Source: Methylobacterium sp.
GTDB lineage: Bacteria > Pseudomonadota > Alphaproteobacteria > Rhizobiales > Beijerinckiaceae
Direction: 5' to 3'
Assembly: GCA_021154065.1 (NCBI GenBank)
Contig: JAJKJG010000071.1
Span: 1 to 12,141 of the forward strand
Length of the DNA stretch: 12,141 nucleotides
Shown piece after piece: positions 1 through 5,682 of this stretch. The notes under the pieces were generated by a model. That model saw only the letters and a program-made list of their open reading frames with translations, had not been told where the DNA came from and did not search any database. Every line of letters begins with the position of its first letter. The first letter of the stretch is position 1. The position numbers and the translations under genes were made by a program.

Positions 1-413
1 GTCTTCACGATGACGTCCGGCTTCGGGATGATGAGCTGCTCGCGCAGGAGCCGGAAGGACGGGATCGCGATCGCGACGAGGATCAGCACCGGCAGGATCG
101 TCCAGGCGACCTCGAGCAGGGTGTTGTGGGTCGTGCGCGCCGGCACCGGGTTCGCCCGCTCGTTGAACTTCACCGCGACGGCGATCAGGAGCGCGAGCAC
201 GAACAGCGAGATCGCGGTGATGATCCAGACGAGCCAGGTATGGAAGAGGTGCACGTCGTGGGCGACCGGGGTGACCGGGTTCTGCATGGCGATCTGCCAC
301 GGCTCGGGCCGTCCGGTCCCGGCCGCGAGCGCGGCGGGCGCGACGAACGCCAGGGCGATGCCGGCAGCCGCAAGCCGGATCGCCGTCCGATGGCCAATGC
401 TGCTCGTCCGCAT
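1..413 (-). CDS. coxB: Cytochrome c oxidase subunit II, N-terminal part (runs off the window)
   Basis: Subunit II of aa3-type cytochrome c oxidase takes electrons from cytochrome c through a CuA centre in its periplasmic domain. Only the first 137 codons are present; the CuA domain lies beyond the left edge. Visible are a signal peptide (about residues 1-30, ending APAALA-A), the mature start with a PEPWQ motif, the family-typical segment HDVHLFHTWLVWIIT leading into membrane helix 1 (about 59-81), the loop VKFNERANPVPARTTHNTLLEVAWT, and membrane helix 2 (about 105-122, ILPVLILVAIAIPSF) followed by LLREQ. The HNTLLEVAWTILPVLIL segment is diagnostic of COX2. A GGAG-type ribosome site lies about 12 nt upstream of this ATG. 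The gene is divergent from the IalB-family gene. Family assignment is firm; regulation is not visible. Confidence 0.95.
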   Translation of the reverse strand, partial: MRTSSIGHRTAIRLAAAGIALAFVAPAALAAGTGRPEPWQIAMQNPVTPVAHDVHLFHTWLVWIITAISLFVLALLIAVAVKFNERANPVPARTTHNTLLEVAWTILPVLILVAIAIPSFRLLREQLIIPKPDVIVK

Positions 414-648
414 CCGCGTTTGAAGCTCCTGTCCGGCCCGCCGCCTGCGGGCGGCGCCAAAGACCACAATGCGCATTTGAGCGCAACGGCTCGGGCGCCG
501 CAATCTCATGCGTCATAACGGCCCGAAAAGCACGGCATTTCCCCACCCGTCGCGCAGCTTGCTTGACAGCCCGGCTGGCCCGTGTTCGGAACGGCCCGCT
601 CGGGCTGCCGCGCGGCCGCACCGCCCGGGTCGGGCTTCGAGGAAGGAT
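414..648. promoter_or_regulatory. Divergent intergenic region between coxB and the IalB-family gene
   Basis: This 235-bp stretch must hold the promoters of coxB (leftward) and of the IalB-family gene (rightward). A perfect 7-bp stem with a 4-nt loop lies at 439-456 (CGCCGCC/GGCGGCG), inside the probable coxB leader and just upstream of its ribosome site. A TTGACA hexamer at 563-568 could be a -35 box for the rightward gene, but no good -10 box follows at 16-18 nt. No coding potential is apparent. Promoter positions are therefore not assigned. Confidence 0.4.
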
Positions 649-1155
649 ATGACGTCGTTCCGCTCACGATGGGTTTGCACGGCCTTGGCGGCGGCGCTGA
701 CGGCCGCGGCCGGCACGGCTGGCGCGCAAGGCGTCGTGAAGAACACCTTCGGCGATTGGCAGATGCGCTGCGAGACGCCGCCCGGCGCGAAGAGCGAGCA
801 ATGCGCGCTCGTCCAGAACGTCATGGCCGAGGACCGGCCGAACCTGACGCTGCTCGTCATCGCGCTCAAGACCGCGGACGGCAAGTCGCGGCTGCTGCGG
901 ATGGTCGCGCCGCTCGGCATCCTGATCCCGGCCGGGATCGGGCTCCGCATCGACCAGGCCGACATCGGCCGCGCCGGCTACGTCCGCTGCCTGACGACCG
1001 GCTGCATCGCCGAGGCGGTCCTCGACGACACGCTCTTGAACCAGCTCAAGGGCGGCCAGACCGCGACCTTCATCGTGTTCCAGACGCCCGAGGAAGGCGT
1101 CGGCGTGCCGGTCTCGCTGAACGGCTTCGGCGCCGGGTTCGACGGCCTGCCGTAA
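649..1155 (+). CDS. Invasion-associated locus B (IalB) family periplasmic protein
   Basis: A 168-aa exported protein of the IalB family, small periplasmic proteins common in alphaproteobacteria and named after a Bartonella factor linked to erythrocyte invasion. Most family members, in free-living bacteria, have no defined role. The N-terminus is a signal peptide with cleavage probably after AGA (residue 26). The mature start, VVKNTFGDWQMRCETPPG, is the family hallmark. Four cysteines (C41, C52, C114, C119) are placed so that they could form two disulfides. The C-terminal part (TATFIVFQTPEEGVGVPVSLNGFGAGFDGL) is also typical. This start is chosen because GAGGAAGGA lies directly upstream; an in-frame extension to 508 reads like noncoding leader. 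It lies back to back with coxB and 37 bp ahead of another exported protein, so the two may be co-transcribed. Confidence 0.88.
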   Translation: MTSFRSRWVCTALAAALTAAAGTAGAQGVVKNTFGDWQMRCETPPGAKSEQCALVQNVMAEDRPNLTLLVIALKTADGKSRLLRMVAPLGILIPAGIGLRIDQADIGRAGYVRCLTTGCIAEAVLDDTLLNQLKGGQTATFIVFQTPEEGVGVPVSLNGFGAGFDGLP

Positions 1156-1192
1156 GCGGTAAAAAGGCCGCGCGGCGCAAGGGGGAGGACTC

Positions 1193-1804
1193 ATGTTCGT
1201 TTTCAACACCGCGCGAAAGCACTTCCGCCCGGCCGTTCTTGGCGCCGCGGGTCTCGCGCTGGCGGGCCCGGCCGCCGCGCAGGGGATCGGCGACACGCTG
1301 AGCAATTTCTTCAAGTTCGGCGGCACCACGGTTCCGCAAGAGGCGCCGCGCCAGACCGGGGACGCGTATTGCCCGAGCGTCGGCCTGATCGAGGGCAGCG
1401 CCGCCATCCGGGCCTACAACAACAACCGCGTCGGCGACCCGTCGGCGCTCCGCCACCAGATATCGCTCAACCAGTTCGCGCGTGAATGCGACGAGCAGCC
1501 CGACGGCTCGATTCTCGTGAAGGTCGGCGTCGAGGGCCGCGTGCTGCTTGGACCGGCCGGCGCCGCCGGGCGCTTCGACGCGCCGGTGACCTTCGTCATC
1601 AAGCGCGGCGACAGCATCCTCGCGACCCGGACCCAGAGGGTCTCGATCGCGGTTCCGGCAGGCGATACCCAGGCGAGCTTCGTCACGGTGCAGGACGGCC
1701 TCGTCGTGCCGGCAAAGGCCGGCGAGTACGAGATCGACGTCGGGCTTGTCGCCGGCGCCGGCGGCGCGAAGCCCGAGCGCGCGGCAAAGCGCAAGCGCGG
1801 CTGA
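1193..1804 (+). CDS. Exported hypothetical protein, 203 aa
   Basis: I do not recognise the family. The N-terminus (about 1-29) is a signal peptide ending AGPAAA-Q; there is no lipobox cysteine, so a soluble periplasmic protein is likely rather than a lipoprotein. The mature part has two cysteines (C60 in DAYCPSVG and C99 in ARECDEQ) that could pair. Its second half (about 105-185) alternates hydrophobic and polar residues in a way that suggests beta strands. The tail is very basic (AKRKRG at the end). A strong GGGGGAGGA ribosome site precedes the ATG, and codon use matches the neighbours, so the gene is very probably real. It follows the IalB-family gene on the same strand with a 37-bp gap, suggesting shared transcription and a cell-envelope setting. 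Confidence 0.8.
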   Translation: MFVFNTARKHFRPAVLGAAGLALAGPAAAQGIGDTLSNFFKFGGTTVPQEAPRQTGDAYCPSVGLIEGSAAIRAYNNNRVGDPSALRHQISLNQFARECDEQPDGSILVKVGVEGRVLLGPAGAAGRFDAPVTFVIKRGDSILATRTQRVSIAVPAGDTQASFVTVQDGLVVPAKAGEYEIDVGLVAGAGGAKPERAAKRKRG

Positions 1805-1810
1805 GGCCGA

Positions 1811-1829
1811 CGCCCGCGGGCTACGGGCG
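1811..1829 (+). other. GC hairpin after the exported hypothetical gene
   Basis: CGCCCG at 1811-1816 pairs with CGGGCG at 1824-1829 across a 7-nt loop, starting 6 bp after the stop codon. No T-run follows, so it is not a canonical intrinsic terminator; it could pause polymerase or protect the 3' end. A TTGACA at 1835-1840 follows and could be the -35 box of the riboswitch transcript, but no clear -10 box is visible. Confidence 0.3.
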
Positions 1830-1879
1830 CGGCGTTGACATCGCCCTGGGCCTCGGCCACACCAAAGCCTGCTTCTGAT

Positions 1880-2073
1880 CCCCGCGGGAGAGACCGGTCC
1901 GTCGCAAGACGAGCCGGCGCCGAAGGCGCAACCGCCCCGGAAACGCTCAGGCCGAAGGGCCGCGGGGAGCTGGCACTCTGGAAAGCGGCGCGGCTCGTCG
2001 AGCTTCGCCCACCGACGGGGTAACTCCGGCGTCTCGCCGGGGGAAATCTCTCAGGTCCTCAGGACAGAGGGGG
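1880..2073 (+). promoter_or_regulatory. Tandem glycine riboswitch (two aptamers)
   Basis: A glycine-sensing leader RNA upstream of gcvT. Aptamer I: P1 is CCCCGCGG at 1880-1887 with its perfect complement CCGCGGGG at 1960-1967. Inside lie the conserved GAGAGACC (1888-1895), GCCGAAGGCGCAA (about 1919-1931) and GCTCAGG (1945-1951). Aptamer II: P1 is CTCTG at 1976-1980 with CAGAG at 2065-2069. Inside lie the core CACCGACGGGGTAA (2010-2023), a CCGGC/GCCGG hairpin (2026-2040) and CTCTCAGGTCCTCAGGACAG (2048-2067). The linker of about 8 nt (1968-1975) between the two P1 helices is the usual tandem arrangement. Position and gene context (glycine cleavage genes directly downstream) agree with the family, which normally switches gcv operons on when glycine is abundant. 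Confidence 0.93.
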
Positions 2074-2130
2074 CGCTCGCGGGCCGACCAGGCCCGGCCG
2101 GGCGCGTGACTCCGATCGTCGAGGGCCCCC
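2069..2130 (+). promoter_or_regulatory. Candidate riboswitch expression platform at the gcvT start
   Basis: Between aptamer II and the gcvT ATG, GGGGGC (2069-2074) can pair perfectly with GCCCCC (2125-2130). The latter lies immediately before the ATG and touches the GAGGG ribosome site (2121-2125). An internal hairpin CGGGCC/GGCCCG (2080-2085 with 2091-2096) would bring the two arms together. The 5' arm starts at the last base of aptamer II P1, so ligand-stabilised P1 and the sequestering helix may compete. No T-run is present, which favours control of translation over termination. The pairing is read from sequence; the mechanism is inferred. Confidence 0.5.
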
Positions 2131-3273
2131 ATGGCCGAGCCGGCAGCCGCCGAAAGCCTTCTCGAGACGCCGCTCCAAGGCGAGCATGCCGCCGCCGGCG
2201 CTCGCCTCGTGTCCTTCGCCGGCTACGCCGTGCCGGTGCAATACGCGACCGGGATCCTCTCCGAGCATCTCTGGACGCGCGAGCACGCCGGGCTCTTCGA
2301 CGTCTCGCATATGGGCCAGGCGGCGCTGATCGGGCCGGACCACGCGACGACCGCGCGGGCGCTCGAGGCGCTCGTTCCCGCCGACATCCTCAACCTCAAG
2401 CCCGGCCGGCAGCGCTACACCCAGCTCCTCGACGAGAACGGCGGCATCCGCGACGACCTCATGGTGACGCGGCCCGCCAATCCTCTCCAGGACGGCGAGC
2501 TCCTCCTCGTCGTCAACGCCTCGACGAAGGAGGCCGACTACGCCCACATGGCGGCGCGGCTTCCGGCCGGCGTCGAGCTTCGCCGCTTCGACGATCGCGC
2601 GCTTCTCGCCCTGCAAGGGCCGCAGGCCGAGGCCGTGCTCGGCGGCCAGGCGCCGGATATCGCGTCGCTCGCCTTCATGCAGGCGGCGGAGACGATGATC
2701 GGCGGCATCCCGGCCCATATCTCGCGCTCCGGCTACACCGGCGAGGACGGCTTCGAGATCTCGGTGCCGGCGAGCCGCGCGGCAGAGCTGTGGCGGCTCC
2801 TCATGGCGGACGAGCAGGCAAGGCCGATCGGCCTCGGCGCGCGCGATTCGCTCCGGCTCGAGGCCGGGCTGTGCCTCTATGGCCATGACATCGACACCAC
2901 GACCTCGCCGGTCGAGGCGGGCCTGACCTGGTCGATCCAGAAGCGCCGCCGCGAGGAAGGCGGGTTCCCGGGCGCGGCGCGCATCCAGCGCGAGCTCCGG
3001 GACGGCCCGGCGCGCCTGCGGGTGGGCCTCAAGCCCGAGGGCCGCGCGCCCGCCCGCGAAGGCACCGTCGTCGCGACGCCGGACGGACGGGAGGTCGGCA
3101 AGGTCACCTCGGGCGGGTTCGGACCGAGCGTCAACGGGCCGGTCGCCATGGGCTACGTCGCGCGGGAAGTCGCGACGCCTGGGACAAAATTGCATCTCGT
3201 CGTGCGCGGCAAGCCGCTGCCGGCGCAGGTCGTGCCGATGCCGTTCGCGCCGCATCGCTACAAGAGAGGGTGA
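2131..3273 (+). CDS. gcvT: Glycine cleavage system T protein (aminomethyltransferase)
   Basis: GcvT takes the aminomethyl group from the lipoyl arm of H protein, releases ammonia and transfers the methylene carbon to tetrahydrofolate, giving 5,10-methylene-THF. The 380-aa length fits the family. Seen in order: LETPLQGEHAAAGARLVSFAGYAVPVQY (about 11-38), REHAGLFDVSHMGQ (50-63), the conserved acidic motif GGIRDDLMV (104-112, Asp108/Asp109) expected at the folate site, SGYTGEDGFEI in the middle, LGARDSLRLEAGLCLYGHDI, and a C-terminal barrel domain with GKVTSGGFGPSVNGPVAMGYV. The ATG follows a GAGGG ribosome site by 5 nt and stands just downstream of the glycine riboswitch. It is the first gene of a five-gene operon; gcvH starts 9 bp after its stop. 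Confidence 0.97.
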   Translation: MAEPAAAESLLETPLQGEHAAAGARLVSFAGYAVPVQYATGILSEHLWTREHAGLFDVSHMGQAALIGPDHATTARALEALVPADILNLKPGRQRYTQLLDENGGIRDDLMVTRPANPLQDGELLLVVNASTKEADYAHMAARLPAGVELRRFDDRALLALQGPQAEAVLGGQAPDIASLAFMQAAETMIGGIPAHISRSGYTGEDGFEISVPASRAAELWRLLMADEQARPIGLGARDSLRLEAGLCLYGHDIDTTTSPVEAGLTWSIQKRRREEGGFPGAARIQRELRDGPARLRVGLKPEGRAPAREGTVVATPDGREVGKVTSGGFGPSVNGPVAMGYVAREVATPGTKLHLVVRGKPLPAQVVPMPFAPHRYKRG

Positions 3274-3282
3274 GGGACGCCG

Positions 3283-3657
3283 ATGACCACGCGCTACACC
3301 AAGGACCACGAATACATCCGGATCGAGGGCGACACCGGTATCGTCGGCATCACCGACTACGCCCAGAGCCAACTCGGCGACGTCGTCTACGTCGAGCTTC
3401 CCGCCGTCGGCAAAAGCGTCGCCAAGGGCGGCGAGGCGGCGGTCGTCGAGAGCGTCAAGGCGGCAAGCGAGGTCTATGCCCCGGTCTCCGGCGAGGTGAC
3501 GGCCGTCAACTCCGCGCTCGAGGGGGCGCCGGGCACGGTGAACGAAAGTCCGGTGGAGCGCGGCTGGTTCTTCAAGCTGAAGCTTGCGAACACAGCCGAG
3601 CTCGACGGCCTCATGGGCGAGGACGAGTATCGCGATTACGTGCAGTCGATCAGCTGA
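3283..3657 (+). CDS. gcvH: Glycine cleavage system H protein
   Basis: GcvH is the small lipoylated shuttle that carries the aminomethyl intermediate from P protein to T protein and is then reoxidised by lipoamide dehydrogenase. The 124-aa length is normal. The N-terminus [31 protein letters not shown] is typical. The lipoylation site is Lys59 in [19 protein letters not shown], and the C-terminus ([14 protein letters not shown]) also matches. A GAGGG ribosome site at 3272-3276 overlaps the gcvT stop, giving tight coupling to gcvT. The next gene, an OsmC-family gene, starts 11 bp downstream. Lipoamide dehydrogenase (L protein) is not in this window and is normally encoded with a 2-oxoacid dehydrogenase locus. 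Confidence 0.97.
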   Translation: MTTRYTKDHEYIRIEGDTGIVGITDYAQSQLGDVVYVELPAVGKSVAKGGEAAVVESVKAASEVYAPVSGEVTAVNSALEGAPGTVNESPVERGWFFKLKLANTAELDGLMGEDEYRDYVQSIS

Positions 3658-3668
3658 GAGGCTTCACC

Positions 3669-4145
3669 ATGAGGCACGAATACCGGGCGACGGTGCGCTG
3701 GGTGCGCGACGGCGCCGCTTTCATCGACAACAAGTACAGCCGCGCCCACATCTGGCGCTTCGACGGCGGGGTCGAGGTGCTGGCCTCGTCCTCGCCCCTG
3801 AGCGTGCGGCTGCCCTACTCGCGCGAGGACGCGGTCGATCCCGAGGAGGCCTTCGTCGCTGCGCTGTCGAGCTGCCACATGCTGTTCTTCCTCACCTTCG
3901 CGGCGAAGGCGGGGTTCGTGGTCGATTCCTACGAGGACCGCGCCTGCGGGATCATGGAGAAGAACAGCCAAGGCAAGCTCTTCGTCTCGAAGGTGACGCT
4001 CGACCCGCGGATCGCGTTCTCCGGCCCTAAGCGGCCCTCGCCCGACGAGATCGCCGAGCTCCATCATCGCTCGCACGAGGAATGCTTCATCGCGAACTCG
4101 GTGAAGAGCGAGGTGGTCTTGGCCGGCGTTCCCGTCCACGCCTGA
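3669..4145 (+). CDS. OsmC-family peroxiredoxin-like protein inside the gcv operon
   Basis: A 158-aa OsmC/Ohr-superfamily protein; characterised members reduce organic or inorganic hydroperoxides with a pair of cysteines. The two expected cysteines are present: Cys69 in [17 protein letters not shown], the usual helix signature with the preceding glutamates, and Cys139 in [11 protein letters not shown]. The C-terminus ([12 protein letters not shown]) fits the fold. The substrate cannot be read from sequence. It starts 11 bp after gcvH (GAGAGG ribosome site) and ends 13 bp before gcvPA on the same strand, so it should be transcribed with the glycine cleavage genes under the glycine riboswitch. 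This is not a standard gcv component. Codon use and GC look like the neighbours, so there is no sign of recent transfer. A role protecting lipoyl or PLP enzymes is inference only. Confidence 0.9.
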   Translation: MRHEYRATVRWVRDGAAFIDNKYSRAHIWRFDGGVEVLASSSPLSVRLPYSREDAVDPEEAFVAALSSCHMLFFLTFAAKAGFVVDSYEDRACGIMEKNSQGKLFVSKVTLDPRIAFSGPKRPSPDEIAELHHRSHEECFIANSVKSEVVLAGVPVHA

Positions 4146-4158
4146 GGAACGTCTCGGA

Positions 4159-5502
4159 ATGCGCTACCTGCCCCTCTCTGGCGAGGACCGCGGCGAGATG
4201 CTGGCCCGCATCGGCGCGGCCGGCATCGACGACCTCTTCGCCGACGTGCCGAAGGACAAGCTCCTCGCCGCGCCGCCCGACCTCCCGCGCCGCAAGGGCG
4301 AGCTCGAGGTCGAGCGCGTCCTCGGGCGGATGGCGGCGAGGAACGTCGCCGCCTCCTCGGTGCCGTTCTTCGTCGGCGCCGGCGCCTACAAGCACCACGT
4401 CCCGGCGTCGGTCGACCACCTCATCCAGCGCTCCGAGTTTCTGACCAGCTACACGCCCTATCAGCCCGAGATCTCGCAGGGTACGCTGCAGTATCTGTTC
4501 GAGTTCCAGACCCAGGTCGCGAACCTCACCGCCATGGAGGTCGCGAACGCCTCGATGTATGACGGCTCGACCGGCACCGGCGAGGCGGTGCTGATGGCGC
4601 ATCGCGTGACGAAGCGCCGCAAGGCCGTGCTGTCGGGCGGGCTGCACCCGCAATATGCCGAGGTCGTGCGCACGCTGTCGCGCATGGCCGGCGACGAGGT
4701 CGTCTCGCTGCCGCCGGACGTCGGCGCGGCCGAGGACCTTCTCGCCGCGATCGACGACACGGTGTCCTGCGTCGTCGTGCAGACGCCGGACTTCTTCGGC
4801 AACCTGCGCGACCTTCGCGCCGTCGCCGACAAGGCGCACAAGCACGGCGCCCTGCTGATCGCGGTGTTCACCGAGGCGGTGTCGCTCGGGCTCGTCACGC
4901 CGCCTGGCGAGATGGGCGCCGACATCGTCGTCGGCGAGGGCCAGTCGATCGGCGTCGCCCTGTCCTTCGGCGGCCCCTATGTCGGGCTCTTCGCGACGCG
5001 CCAGAAATATCTGCGCCAGATGCCGGGCCGGCTGTGCGGCGAGACCGTCGATGCGCAAGGGCGGCGCGGCTTCGTGCTGACGCTGTCGACCCGCGAGCAG
5101 CACATCCGCCGCGACAAGGCGACCTCCAACATCTGCACCAATTCCGGCCTCTGCTGCCTCGCCTTCACGATCCACATGACGCTCTTGGGCGAGGCGGGGC
5201 TGAAGCGCCTCGCGCGCGTCAATCACGCGAACGCCGTGAAGCTCGCGGACGCGCTCTCGGGCGTGCCCCGCGTTGAGGTGCTGAACGAGACCTTCTTCAA
5301 CGAGTTCACGGTGCGCCTGCCGCGCCCCGCCGCAGAGGTGGTCGAGGGCCTGGCGGCGCGCGGCGTGCTCGGCGGCGTGCCGGCGTCGCGGCTGTTGCTC
5401 GGCGCCGGGCTTGATGACTTGTTCGTCGTCGCGAGCACGGAGGTCAACACCGACGAGGATCGGGCGGCGTTCGTGAGCGCGCTCAAGGAGGCGCTGGCAT
5501 GA
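4159..5502 (+). CDS. gcvPA: Glycine dehydrogenase (decarboxylating) subunit 1
   Basis: N-terminal half of the split P protein; with GcvPB it forms the PLP enzyme that decarboxylates glycine and loads the aminomethyl group onto lipoyl-H protein. At 447 aa it has normal length. Seen: [27 protein letters not shown] at the start, [19 protein letters not shown] (about 70-90), the signature [20 protein letters not shown] (about 94-113), [20 protein letters not shown], and [18 protein letters not shown] near residue 320. It lacks the PLP lysine, as expected, because that residue is in subunit 2. The ATG follows GAGG by about 11 nt. The stop codon overlaps another ATG (ATGA, 5499-5502), a typical translational-coupling junction, but what follows is a repeat-derived ORF and not gcvPB. 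Confidence 0.97.
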   Translation: MRYLPLSGEDRGEMLARIGAAGIDDLFADVPKDKLLAAPPDLPRRKGELEVERVLGRMAARNVAASSVPFFVGAGAYKHHVPASVDHLIQRSEFLTSYTPYQPEISQGTLQYLFEFQTQVANLTAMEVANASMYDGSTGTGEAVLMAHRVTKRRKAVLSGGLHPQYAEVVRTLSRMAGDEVVSLPPDVGAAEDLLAAIDDTVSCVVVQTPDFFGNLRDLRAVADKAHKHGALLIAVFTEAVSLGLVTPPGEMGADIVVGEGQSIGVALSFGGPYVGLFATRQKYLRQMPGRLCGETVDAQGRRGFVLTLSTREQHIRRDKATSNICTNSGLCCLAFTIHMTLLGEAGLKRLARVNHANAVKLADALSGVPRVEVLNETFFNEFTVRLPRPAAEVVEGLAARGVLGGVPASRLLLGAGLDDLFVVASTEVNTDEDRAAFVSALKEALA

Positions 5503-5681
5503 GCGCGCGCCAACCTCTCCCGGAGGGAGAGGTCGAGTCGGCGACAGCCGACCGGGTGAGGGGTTACGCCCTATCCGTTGAGACCGTAACCCCTCACCCG
5601 CTCGCCTTTGGCGAGTCGGCCTCTCCCTCCGGGAGAGGGGTCGCGTACGTCTCCCTCGCGTCCTCTCATGACAGAGGCTGA
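5499..5681 (+). other. 60-codon bridging ORF made from repeat sequence
   Basis: This short reading frame begins in the ATGA overlap at the gcvPA stop. It runs through the palindromic repeat and ends with TGA at 5679-5681, one nucleotide before the preferred gcvPB ATG (TGAcATG). The product ([20 protein letters not shown]...) resembles no protein family I know and its composition is dictated by the repeat. It is listed as a possible coupling ORF, not as a gene: ribosomes finishing gcvPA could reinitiate here and then again at gcvPB. Nothing shows that the peptide itself has a function. Confidence 0.4.
5514..5638. repeat. Intergenic palindromic repeat element between gcvPA and gcvPB
   Basis: Two copies of a module of about 55 bp face each other. 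The outer 19-mers at 5514-5532 (CCTCTCCCGGAGGGAGAGG) and 5620-5638 are exact reverse complements, and each is itself a near-perfect palindrome. Next inward, each copy has a small hairpin (TCGGC-GACA-GCCGA on the left, CTCGCC-TTT-GGCGAG on the right). The inner 16-mers at 5553-5568 and 5585-5600 (CGGGTGAGGGGTTACG and its complement) are also exact reverse complements, around a 16-nt centre. The whole can fold into one long stem or a multi-branched RNA. It has the form of a REP/BIME-like non-autonomous repeat; no transposase is present. It separates two genes that are normally adjacent or overlapping. Confidence 0.88.
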
Positions 5682-5682
5682 C

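Noticed and set aside
563..568. TTGACA as a promoter -35 box for the IalB-family gene
   Set aside because: No acceptable -10 hexamer at 16-18 nt spacing; kept only as a remark in the intergenic entry.
1835..1840. TTGACA as the promoter of the riboswitch transcript
   Set aside because: Position is right, but the sequence 17 nt downstream is not -10-like, so it is not called as a promoter.
2059..3372. 437-codon minus-strand open frame
   Set aside because: Shadow of gcvT; it also crosses the riboswitch 3' end and has no ribosome site or domain.
5514..5638. Intrinsic terminator or CRISPR repeat between gcvPA and gcvPB
   Set aside because: No T-run follows the hairpin, and there are only two inverted copies without spacers. 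The form fits a REP-like palindromic element.
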